A stretch of DNA of 64,000 nucleotides from Heterohyrax brucei (taxonomy: Eukaryota > Chordata > Mammalia > Hyracoidea > Procaviidae), in NCBI GenBank assembly GCA_028571685.1, contig CM053162.1:68436351-68500350 (forward strand), given 5' to 3'. Position numbers and translations under genes: made by a program. Below, in pieces: positions 33,651 through 42,415 of the stretch (positions are counted from its first letter, which is position 1; the number at the start of each line of letters is the position of its first letter). The notes under the pieces were generated by a model that was given only the letters and a program-made list of their open reading frames with translations, had not been told where the DNA came from and ran no database searches.

Positions 33651-34090
33651 CTAATTCGAGTGCGATCCCACACTACTGTGAAGACAGACAGAGAGCCAAG
33701 GAAAGTAAGGGTGCTGTATGAACCAAAGTTGGGGGTTCCAAAAATTTAAAAATGCTAATAACTAAAATTGTCAATAGCAAATGCTCTAATTTTAAAGCCC
33801 GGGTTGTACAACTGTAAAGTATGTGAGATGCAGTTCGAGATAGCTATCATCTATTACATGACTCAAATGAACAGAAGGCCCGGTAAGCACCATAAGTGTA
33901 AAAATTCTGGAATTAAGGACATTTGAGTGTTACTACCAAGGAAAATGTGGTATCTGGAGCTATGCTGTGATCAACTGTGGTTGACTTTTAAGGACAAGTA
34001 TGAATAACGTTGATGTCTATTTATGTATAGAAGTTAGCTAGGATTTGGGATTTGTTTGGCTAGGGAAAGAAATCCTAATGAGTCATTCTT

Positions 34091-34268
34091 TTTTTTTTTT
34101 TCTGTTGAAATTTTTTTTAAATTTTTTATTTTTATTTAACATAACTGAGTGAAAATGTACATTCACATGAAAATTTACATGCCCCCCTATATGCAGCTTC
34201 CACTGCTCTTCCTGTCCGGTGACTGCACACTATTCCTCTCTGCTCCATACATGTCTCATCCTCCCAAC
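34091..34268 (-). mobile_element. L1 3' end stub with 14-base target duplications
   Basis: The insertion starts with T11 (the reversed poly(A)), then runs through the reversed L1 3' UTR end (TATATGCAGCTTCCACTGCT, TGTCCGGTGACTGCACACTA). The same family is at 6,190-6,340 in sense. Exact duplications AATGAGTCATTCTT flank it at 34,077-34,090 and 34,269-34,282. It is a 178-base 5'-truncated insertion. Confidence 0.93.
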
Positions 34269-34309
34269 AATGAGTCATTCTTATATCAGCACTATACACT
34301 CTACTAGCC

Positions 34310-34510
34310 CCTGGGAGGTGCACAAGGCTAATGCCCTGGATGCTAACAGAAGGGTCACAGGTTCAAGTTCACCAAGAAGCACCTCAGAAGAGAAGTCTAG
34401 AGATCTACTTCCAGAAAATTAGGCATTAAAACCTCTGAGAGCAAAGTCCTGCTCTGACACACAGGGCATTGCAATGAGTCACAATCAGCTTTACAAGCAG
34501 GCTGAACTGG
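34310..34510 (+). mobile_element. AfroSINE, long body variant, sense
   Basis: Head (CCCCTGGGAGGTGCACAAGG), TTCAAGTTCACCAAGAAGCA, then a long-variant core (CTAGAGATCTACTTCCAGAA, AATTAGGCATTAAAACCTCT) and a tail (CACAATCAGCTTTACAAGCA). The core resembles, in reverse complement, the RTE 5' region at 19,255-19,300. Confidence 0.82.
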
Positions 34511-34711
34511 TAACCTCAGCTGGATGGTCAAATTACACTCACAAAATTAGAACTCTAACATTTCTGACAATACCAGTAAATGTGAGGTCCAAGCAAAGCA
34601 GAAAGAGGTTTGAGACTTGAAGTACAATTTATGGGTTCTTGTTTATCATATCAAAAGCTACTTCAGAACCTGATTCATTTTAGGAAGTTCTGAATCATGG
34701 CAAGCAATCAC
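34511..34711. other. Unassigned, no gene seen
   Basis: Nothing is recognisable in this 200-base stretch. Confidence 0.4.
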
Positions 34712-34880
34712 ATTAAAAAAAAAAAAAAAATCTGTTGACCTTGAGTTGATTGCAGCTCATAGCAGTCCCGCAGGACTGAGCAGAGTTGTCCCATAGACTT
34801 TCCAAGGAGCAGCCTGGAGGCTTCAGATGGCCAGTGTTTGGATTAGCAGCAAAGCACCTAGCCATCGTGCCACCCAAACT
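34712..34880 (-). mobile_element. AfroSINE, antisense, with A17 tract
   Basis: An A run at 34,714-34,730 precedes the reversed tail (CTGTTGACCTTGAGTTGATT), body (GAGTTGTCCCATAGACTTTC) and reversed head ending CCATCGTGCCACCC. Confidence 0.88.
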
Positions 34881-35702
34881 CTGAACAACCGTGTAAGAAG
34901 AATGAACTTTACAATCAGACTTCACTTTTCATTTAGTTTCCTATTCTATGAGACATTTTCTAGGTAGCCACATCTATAAATTCACCTATACTAGGATTGT
35001 TTACCATAAGCAATTGTAGACCACGTACTAGGGCAGGCTTTTCTTGCTAGCTACTACCATAGGACACTGGTCTGGAGATAGCTCTTTAGCACATTTACAA
35101 GGAGATTTGACTAGGTCACCTATAACGTATTGTGTACCTGTATTTTAATCATTTCCTCTCTACGTTTCAACAGTGAGTTTCTCCAAACTTAGAGTATGAG
35201 CAATAGCACGTCTCATTGCCCTGCTAATCACTCTTGGCTAAATGAAGGGTATGTATGTAAACCAAACAGGGCCAATGATCCCTCACTGAGATTAACCTAT
35301 AAATATTGGAAGATCATTCTTTCTCTCAGATTGCTGAGCCTATAGCATGAAGAGAACACATATCTCAAGAAAGAGAGAGCAGTCTCAGCACGGAGCAAAC
35401 AGAGGATTGGAAACAGAACCATAGAAGGAAAGATACTAAGAAAAATAAAAGAAAAGAAAAATGTTGAGACCTGAAATAGGTCATAATTTACATTTACTGT
35501 GCATTTTCCATCAGTTCTACTTTTTGTCTTTCAAATTATGTGTCATTTGTTAAAAAGTAGATTATTGTCACTTCTAAACAAAATCTCTCAACAAATAAAA
35601 ATATATAAAGGAGTTAGGAATTGAGTTACCATTGCTTTATCTTTACAGTGGATAACATACCTTAGTATTTTGATATTTTAATCATTTTTATTTTCCTATA
35701 CC
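34881..35702. other. Unassigned, no gene seen
   Basis: AT-rich, no repeat or exon recognised. Confidence 0.45.
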
Positions 35703-35872
35703 ATAAAGAAACCCTGGTGGTGTAGTGTTTAAGTGCTCGGACAGCTAACCAAAAGGTTGGCAGTTCGAGTCCATCAGGTGCTCCTTGGAAACTCTATGGG
35801 GCAGTTAGTTCTACTCTGTTCTGTAAGGTCGCCTTGAGTCACAATCAACTTAACCGCAGTGGGTTTAGGTTT
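35703..35872 (+). mobile_element. AfroSINE, sense, nearly full length
   Basis: All blocks are present: AGAAACCCTGGTGGTGTAGT, TAACCAAAAGGTTGGCAGTT, GCTCCTTGGAAACTCTATGG, a 4-base body duplication (GCAGTTAGTTCTACTC), and a tail ending CCGCAGTGGGTTTAGGTTTA. It is one of the best-preserved copies in the window. Confidence 0.95.
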
Positions 35873-35974
35873 ATACTATCAAAGTCAGAATTTCTTCCAT
35901 GGCACCTGACCACAGCAACGACGTTAGCTGCTCACCGAATATCTCCAGAATAAAAAACCAATTTGGTTAGAACG

Positions 35975-36009
35975 TTAAAAACCCAAAACCAAGCCTGTTG
36001 CTGTCAGGT
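35975..36009 (-). mobile_element. SINE or RTE tail stub, antisense
   Basis: AAAACCCAAAACCAAGCCTG and TTGCTGTCAGGT are a reversed SINE/RTE tail that stops abruptly at 36,009. The next base starts the 60-bp inverted repeat. Confidence 0.65.
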
Positions 36010-36149
36010 ATAACTCTCCACAGCTCAGCCCAAGTAACCAGAAAATTACTCATTTAAAACCAGACCTTGATCTGTACCCTATAAAGGGACAAGGTCTGGT
36101 TTTAAATGAATAATTTTCTGGTTACTTGGGCTGAGCTGTGGAGAGTTAT
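36010..36149. repeat. 60-bp near-perfect inverted repeat, 20-base loop
   Basis: Left arm 36,010-36,069 and right arm 36,090-36,149 are reverse complements at 59 of 60 positions; the one mismatch is G against A in ATGAGTAA/ATGAATAA. The loop is 36,070-36,089. Left arm starts ATAACTCTCCACAGCTCAGC and right arm ends GGGCTGAGCTGTGGAGAGTT. The arms do not belong to any repeat family I recognise. The identity is far higher than between neighbouring repeats, so the inverted copy is recent or under constraint. Confidence 0.97.
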
Positions 36150-36541
36150 TCCCGTGATGAGTGGTGGCTGTTTGTCTGTAGGATATGCCGCCTTTGGTAC
36201 TCTAAACCTAGCAGGTGGTACCTGTTGACGACATTCCGTGGTCGTGTCATTAGGGGTACACACAATCCTGGAATGCTGTTCCCCAAAGGTTCCAGGTAAG
36301 AAAATTCAGTTCAGAATCAATTAAGGGACCTGGCCAGGTTTCCCCAATAGTTTGAGGTCCACTGAGTCTCTCTCTACGACGCTTCTTTCTCAAGTGATTT
36401 CTGCTGCAAAAATTCTATACCTAGAGTACAGACAGCACCTTTTGAGATATCAGGTTTGAAATGTAGAAGCCATTTGTCAGCTGGTTACAATTTATGTGCC
36501 TATAGAGCAGTCCCAAACCTCCCACCACAAATAAATCACAG
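36150..36541. other. Unassigned, no gene seen
   Basis: No recognised repeat or exon between the inverted repeat and the CpG-rich patch. Confidence 0.45.
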
Positions 36542-36637
36542 CCGAATTGCATGAAGAGTCCCGTGTAGCTTCTCCCCGTGACAGCACTTGTAAGCCGTCT
36601 GTCACCGCGCGCGGCACTCTCGCCGAGGGCCACACGG
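36542..36637. promoter_or_regulatory. Small CpG-dense patch
   Basis: I count 11 CpG dinucleotides in about 96 bases, including CCGCGCGCGG at 36,605-36,614, in a window where CpG is otherwise rare. It is much shorter than a standard CpG island. It might be a remnant promoter, an unmethylated element, or a chance cluster. No TATA box, initiator or downstream exon is identified. Confidence 0.35.
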
Positions 36638-36939
36638 TTTGCTCCTGAATGTGTAACATATTGGGGAAGTCAGAGGCTGAGTCATTGTGAAGCCCCAATC
36701 CTCACGTCTTCAGACTGTGCCCTTACGTGTTCTAAAGAAGTGGCAGTGGTCAGAGAACGAAAGAAAGAGACTGGTGACAAGAGAGAAGAGAAAGCAGGGA
36801 GGAAGCAGGGACGGCAAGAAACTTGGCACCTGTCCCTCCATTTTTGCAAATGTCCTTTTTGAACTACTTGGTGGTCAAAGAGTCAACCCAAGCAGCAAGT
36901 GTCTGGCTTCTCTGTGGGACAGCGGGTAAACCTGGTAGC

Positions 36940-36999
36940 AGTCGCATCTGCAGCTGGCCGGGCTGCTCCGACGGCCAGCCGCAGGGGCGCGATGCGACT
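36940..36999. repeat. GC-rich imperfect hairpin
   Basis: AGTCGCATCTGCAGCTGGCC (36,940-36,959) faces GGCCAGCCGCAG (36,973-36,984) and ATGCGACT (36,992-36,999), with a 7-base bulge between the two right segments and one mismatch. It is GC-rich (GGGGCGCGATGCG) in AT-rich surroundings. No repeat family is recognised. Confidence 0.8.
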
Positions 37000-37291
37000 A
37001 GGAGTTTGCAAAGAGCTATTCCTCAGTTCGATCTTATAGCAACAACCGTCACCCACACCTCTGAGTGCACTTGGACTTTAAATGTCCCTTAATCTTAGGT
37101 TACATCAAACAGGCCAAGGAGTTAATGGACAAAACCTACTGGCAGAAATGATAATTTCTATTACCTCCAAACAAGAGGTCGTCTAGGGTTTTATAAGAAC
37201 TGCAATACCACGATGTCTCCACCCACGTGTTGTGATAAAAGGCAGATTCCTGTTATCAATCCATGAAACGCAAATGTCCCAAGCAGCTGGC

Positions 37292-37480
37292 CTTCTTTTA
37301 TTATTCTATTTCCCCCTATCCTCTCCTTTCCTCCTTTCTTTCCCTCTTTACTTCCCCTGACCACAGCCCCTCACCTTTTAAAACTTGTTTCTTCTTTTCT
37401 CCCTTCTTCCCTTCACTCTCTCCATCCTGGCTTTGCTTACTTTTCTTCATCCTGTTCCTCTCCCTTCTTGACTAATTTCC
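37292..37480 (+). repeat. Long pyrimidine-rich tract
   Basis: Nearly all bases are C or T for about 190 positions, with blocks such as CCTCTCCTTTCCTCCTTTCT. The Phe/Ser/Leu/Pro-rich frame across it is a by-product. Such tracts can form triplex DNA, but no function is shown. Confidence 0.9.
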
Positions 37481-37575
37481 CGTTGTGTTTCTTCTTATAT
37501 TTTTCATTCTATGTACCAGCCACTGTGATCAATTTTGAGAAGGATAACTGTTTCCTAAAAAAAAAAAAAAACCAC

Positions 37576-37614
37576 TACGGTTGCCATGAGTCGGATCCGA
37601 CTCGACGGCACTTG
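37576..37614 (+). mobile_element. SINE stub, CACTTGGC-tail type
   Basis: Only the final block is present: GGTTGCCATGAGTCGGATCC, then GACTCGACGGCACTTGGC. An A run at 37,557-37,571 lies just upstream. No clear target duplication is found. Confidence 0.82.
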
Positions 37615-38084
37615 GCAGAGGAGAAGGTAGGTTTGTCCCTAATTAAACAAGGAAAAAGAGCATCAGAAGGGCTGGTGACATCAGCCCATTAAGCTGCCAT
37701 TACCTGGAAGAGTAAGGGTCTCCAACTCCTCCTTTATCCTTACCCACCCACATTTTAATGTATGTTCTTCTTTTTTAATGTTACTTGCAGATAACTTGCC
37801 TCTTCAGATAAAAAATGCACCATGACTAAGGAAATATTTTCCTTAATCTGTTATACAAGGCCAAATAGGTCTTCATGTATCACTATCATGAGTTGCACTA
37901 GAAAAAAAGAGATTTCCTCACCTACATACCATGTGACTTTGGCACAATAGGAGCTGAGAGTCTTGAAATCATATGAAATATAATTTCATATGAAATCATA
38001 GAAATATAGTTTCTATCACATTCTTGGGCTACTCCATTCTTTTATTGTCTTTTTCAGGTATTTTTATATTTTATGCAGTGTGAT
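37615..38084. other. Unassigned, no gene seen
   Basis: No repeat or exon recognised. A short inverted motif CATATGAAAT...ATTTCATATG lies near 37,970-38,000. Confidence 0.4.
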
Positions 38085-38230
38085 TAACCCACAGCCATCT
38101 AGCAGATTCTGACTCATAGGGACCCTACAAGACATGGTATAACTGCTCCATAGACTTTCCAAGGAACACTTGGTAGATTTGAACTGTTGACTTCATGGTT
38201 AGCAGACATAGCACTTAACCACTATGCAGT
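38085..38230 (-). mobile_element. AfroSINE, antisense
   Basis: Reversed tail (CCCACAGCCATCTAGCAGAT), body (ATAACTGCTCCATAGACTTT) and reversed head ending CACTTAACCACTATGC. Confidence 0.9.
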
Positions 38231-38261
38231 GTTCTTGTTTGGTACTGTGACATATTCAAAC

Positions 38262-38413
38262 CTGTTGCCACCAAGTAGATTCCAGCTCACTGGCTACTTG
38301 ACAGGAGAGGGTAGGCTCCTACATTGGGTTTCCCAGGAGCATCTGGTGGATTTGAGCTGCTGACCTTTGTGTTAGCAGCTGAATTCTTAACCACAGTGCC
38401 ACCAGGGCTCCAT
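38262..38413 (-). mobile_element. AfroSINE, antisense, tandem with previous
   Basis: Reversed tail (CCTGTTGCCACCAAGTAGAT), body with a diverged centre (GTAGGCTCCTACATTGGGTT) and reversed head ending CACAGTGCCACCAGGGCTCC. Confidence 0.9.
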
Positions 38414-40239
38414 GATGTATGTAATATAATATACATATATAATCAGCTTGATTGATTTATTGCAACTGGGTAAAGCAATGACCTCCACATTTAATTTGGG
38501 AAGACAGCCATTCCACTGCTCCATAGCTGTACCCATGTTCGAAGAGAGAACCACAAATTTAAAAGAAGAGAAAAAATTTCCTTTTACCTAAATCCATCCC
38601 ATAATAGAGACAGGTCAGGACCATTTTCAGGAAACATTTTCGATTCAGAAATAGAAGAGTCTTGAGAGAGACATAAAAGCTCAGAATCAGAATTGGCCAA
38701 AAATGTTTTTGTCAAATGATAATTTCAAATGTGCTTGAAATAAGAACCACATTTTTGTGGCAAAATGACCATAGAGAAAGGAACATGAGTCCAGCAGGCC
38801 ACAGTGTATTATCTTCCCATCCTGAGAGTGGGCATAAAGTTAGGTTCTACAGACCTCATCCAAGTGGAGGTGGAACAGAATGATCTACAAAGGATCTACA
38901 AAGGGTAAGCTAGGAGTTAGTTCAGCGTGACTCATAGCAACGTGTCTACTACCAGAGTCAACCCCAGATCAAGCCAACACGCTGCCCAAGAAAATATTTC
39001 TACACCATTTTTTTTTACCAGCACACAGTCCAAAGAACTGAAAGTTTCCAGAGTAGTTGGTGTCATTTCAGAAAGTACCTTCTCATCAAAGCAAACCAAA
39101 AAGGCAAATCTTTAGCCTTCAGTGTGGACAGACTAGAAGAAGAGGTAGGTAGGAAGAACTTTGGCAGCAAATGTCTCACTGGTGATTTATTTTAACTCTT
39201 TGAGAGAACCACGACTCTTTCTTGTGCTATTCTCTCTCATTTTTTGTGACACCTACATAACCTAAATTTATTTCCATTCTTTTGTAAAATGCAAAACCAT
39301 ATAAGAGCTAGGTGCCCAGCTGACATCACTCTTTGCATGATTCATGTGGATCTCACATTTAACAAACTAGCTCTACACCCAGCACCACCTCCAAAGGAAG
39401 TAAAACTGGTCTAAGCAGAAGCCCAGGAATCACCCTGGAAGTTTCATGATCCTCAGCAACTGTTCACGTTCTCAAGAAGCAGAATTTGAGACAAGGATTC
39501 AGGCACACAGACTTTCTACGTTGGGGGTGGGCAGTCCTTCAGAGACTGCCAGTCCTCGGCTTGGGGAAAGAGTAGAAGGAATGAACTGTGGTATGTAACC
39601 TCCAGGAAACACCTGCCCTTACTGGAGGGTATATGGCAGGAGAGGAGATATTCTATGAGCCTGGTCCACCCAGGGTGATATGGGGAAGACATCAATGTAC
39701 CCACTGTACCAATTGTATCTAGTTCATTATCAAGTCTAATTAACCAAATTCTAGAATAATTATCAATGCAGCTACTTTTCCCTATCACCATACTATCACC
39801 TATTAAAGGCAGGTTTTTTGTGTCTTTTGCTTTTCATGACAATTAACATATTCTTTTCATTATTCTCTCTAAATCCACTTTTATACCTCACCAATCGACG
39901 CTCCACAGTCAGTGATGTCTTTGAAAAAACAAAATGATAACAGATTGCAGCTTCACTTAAGGCCTTGGGGTAGATCCCACAATCTATAAAAACCCTGCAC
40001 AATGAAGTAACAGCTGGTTTGTGTTCCCTGCTCCAGGCATTTCTCTGCCTGATCCACTCTAGGAACCGTGTTAGAGTCCCATGGAATCATGAAGCTGCTT
40101 CCTCAGTCAGGGCTGCTGTGCAGGCTGTTCCACCCCCTAAAGGCTCTTCCTCAGAGGAAGCTGAATCTAGACAAAAATCTTGTCTTCAGAGGACCTTTCC
40201 CTAGCTACCTAGATTAGGGGACAAACTGTTTTTTTGCTT
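38414..40239. other. Unassigned, no gene seen
   Basis: About 1.8 kb without a recognisable repeat or exon. Frames near 38,927 and 39,516 do not look like proteins. This is the kind of stretch in which single-copy conserved noncoding DNA would be looked for. Confidence 0.45.
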
Positions 40240-40475
40240 TTATAGCAGATTACATTTTACTTATACAGTGTTTCTACCAGAATTTTCTTTCTTATTGTTC
40301 TTTGTGCATTTACCTGCCTGAGTATATACATTTCTTTCCACTTCCCATAAGGTGGGTAAGCATCCTACAGGTGGAACCTCATCTGCTTTGTTTGCTGATC
40401 CATTCCCTCACTCCACTGAAAATGCCATCACACAAGCTAAGCGCTCAATAAATATTTGTTTGGGAAGAAATCAAT
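40240..40475 (+). mobile_element. L2 LINE 3' end fragment
   Basis: The end block AGCGCTCAATAAATATTTGT with GGGAAGAAATCAATCAAGT is the L2-type 3' end (GTGCTCAATAAATATTTGTTGAATGAATG in the family). Upstream AAAGGTGGGTAAGCATCC is loosely compatible. It is old and diverged. Confidence 0.65.
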
Positions 40476-40689
40476 CAAGTCAAACGCATGTGGCATAAGG
40501 AGAGCAAAGCAGAACCATTTTTGCCATTTGTACCTGAGCTCTCTGAAAGCCTCACGATCCCGGCAGAGATTTAGTTAAGTCTGTTTGCAAACAGCAGTGA
40601 CAGGCCAAAGAATCTGTGTTCTGTGTCAGCTAACTCTATCTGCAAGATTTTCCATGATAACTAAAAAAAAATGCAACCTAGAAGTGATT

Positions 40690-40900
40690 ATAAGACCTGA
40701 TGTTTATTGAGAAGCTAGTACAATGTAGGGACTATTATAAAAACTTTTGTATTGACTCCTTTAAAAAGTATGTAAGTTAGAAAATATTATTTTCCCCATT
40801 TTATGGTTTAAGAAGTTGTGACCTAATGTGGTTAGGTGACTTGTCCAAGGACACACAACTAATAATGGCAAAACCGATAATTAAGTATGGGATGTTTGCT
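40690..40900 (+). mobile_element. MIR SINE, diverged
   Basis: Blocks CCTGATGTTTATTGAGAAGC, TTTTCCCCATTTTATGGTTT and GGTGACTTGTCCAAGGACAC are MIR core and 3' sequences. Confidence 0.8.
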
Positions 40901-40959
40901 CCTGATAGCCATTCTTAGATCCAGCATACCTAAGAAAGAGACAGTATATCTACTCCACA

Positions 40960-41215
40960 CTAATTGATATGGTTAGGTTCTAATGACGAGTTCATTATGC
41001 AGAAATTTACATTGCGTAAAAATGGAGAATGATCACATCAGATCACAAATCTGAAGATGACTACATCATTTAACTGCCAAATTATGGCATTACCTGACTG
41101 ACAAGTTGTATCATTAAATAACAGGTGAATCATACCATCACATAATTGCCAAATTATATCAATATGTAACTACCAAATTATTGAGAATCACGGCCCAGCC
41201 AAGTTGACAGGTAAT
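40960..41215 (-). mobile_element. MaLR-like LTR end, antisense, with internal repeats
   Basis: GTGATCACATCAGATCACAA style phrases and ATCACGGCCCAGCCAAGTTG match the antisense LTR end at 57,600-57,680. Between them, units resembling ACTGCCAAATTAT recur three to four times, so this copy or subfamily carries an internal short repeat. The 5' half is missing. Confidence 0.55.
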
Positions 41216-41384
41216 ATTAACCATTGTAGGTCGTGTTATTTTTGCCTCACACCTCATCATTTGTTAGTGCTCGATATATATTTTTGATGTGTGAAATAAT
41301 TGGATAGCAGACATTTTACCGTTGACATAAATGTGAAATATTGAATAACAAAATAAGGATCAGGTAAGGAGTAGGCACATTTGA

Positions 41385-41540
41385 GAATGTTGACTTTATA
41401 GTCAGAAAAATGCTGTTTGAATTAAAAGCTCTGATATTTATTAGATGTGTGATCATGATCAAGTTGCTTAATCCCTCAAAACCCAATTCCTCATCCAGGC
41501 CAGTATTTAATACAATACCTTGCAGTAAGTAGTACTAAAA
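41385..41540 (+). mobile_element. MIR SINE, diverged
   Basis: The phrases TTGACTTTATAGTCAGAAAA, TTAGATGTGTGATCATGATC and AAGTTGCTTAATCCCTCAAA match the MIR core. Old element. Confidence 0.7.
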
Positions 41541-41785
41541 CAGTAATAACTACTGTCTTTGCCATCAAACATCTAAATTAAGTTGTAATAAGCAATGAAG
41601 AGGGAAGACTGGATCATGCACTTGGAAAGTCTTAAGGTAGAATGGGTCCTAGTCAGGGCTTAGACACTCAGCAATGTCTTCTAGGGACACTGTTTTTTTT
41701 CCCCTCTCTCTCAACTCTCTCTTTCTCCACAGCAAAAGCTTTATTTCAAGGCTAACTCCCATCATAATCTCAGGATGGTTGCTGT

Positions 41786-42415
41786 TTTAGTTATCGAGTA
41801 CTGCTGTAACAGAAATACCACCAGTGGATGGCTTTAACAAGCAGAAATCTGTTCTCTTACGGCCTAGTAAGCTAGAACTCTGAACTGACTGCACCAGCCC
41901 CAGGGGAAGGCTTTCTCTCTCTGCTGGCTCTGGAGGAAGGCCGTTGTCATTAACTTTTCTTGGTCTAGAAGTGGAAACCCTGGTAGCATAATGGGTTAAG
42001 TGCTATCTCTGCTAACCAAATGGTCAGCAGTTCAAATCCACAAGGCACTCCCAGGAAACTCTGTGGGTCAGTTCTACTCTGTCCTGTAGGGTTGCTATGA
42101 GTTGGAATCAACTCAATGGCACTGGGTTAGGTTTAGTTTGGTTTGGTTTGGGTGGTGGGAACTTGGATCTAAAGAGCATACTTTGCTCCTCGCACTATTT
42201 CTTTGAATTTAGGAGGTCCCTCTGTCTCTTGCTAAGTTCTCTCATTTATATCTCAAAAGAGATTCGCTCAAAATACAACCCAATACCGTAGATTCAATCC
42301 TGGCTCATTAATCTCATAGAAGCAGAATTCACAACACATAGGAAAATCACCTCTGGTGACAAAACAGTAGACAGTCACAAAATACCAGGCATCTTGCCCT
42401 AGTGAACTTGACACA
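41786..42415 (-). mobile_element. MaLR-like LTR, antisense, split by a SINE
   Basis: The left part (41,786-41,982) holds TTTTAGTTATCGAGTACTGC, ATACCACCAGTGGATGGCTT and GCTGGCTCTGGAGGAAGGCC. The right part (42,151-42,415) holds CTCAAAAGAGATTCGCTCAA and CACAACACATAGGAAAATCA. The SINE at 41,983-42,150 interrupts them. No clear CA end is visible on the right. Confidence 0.8.
41983..42150 (+). mobile_element. AfroSINE inside an LTR
   Basis: Full set of blocks: GGAAACCCTGGTAGCATAAT, AACCAAATGGTCAGCAGTTC, GGTCAGTTCTACTCTGTCCT, and a tail GTTGGAATCAACTCAATGGC, ending GTTTGGTTTGGTTTGGG. It is younger than the host LTR. Confidence 0.95.

Noticed and set aside
37263-37475. Frame with a hydrophobic, possibly membrane protein
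   Set aside because: It is a translation of a pyrimidine tract.
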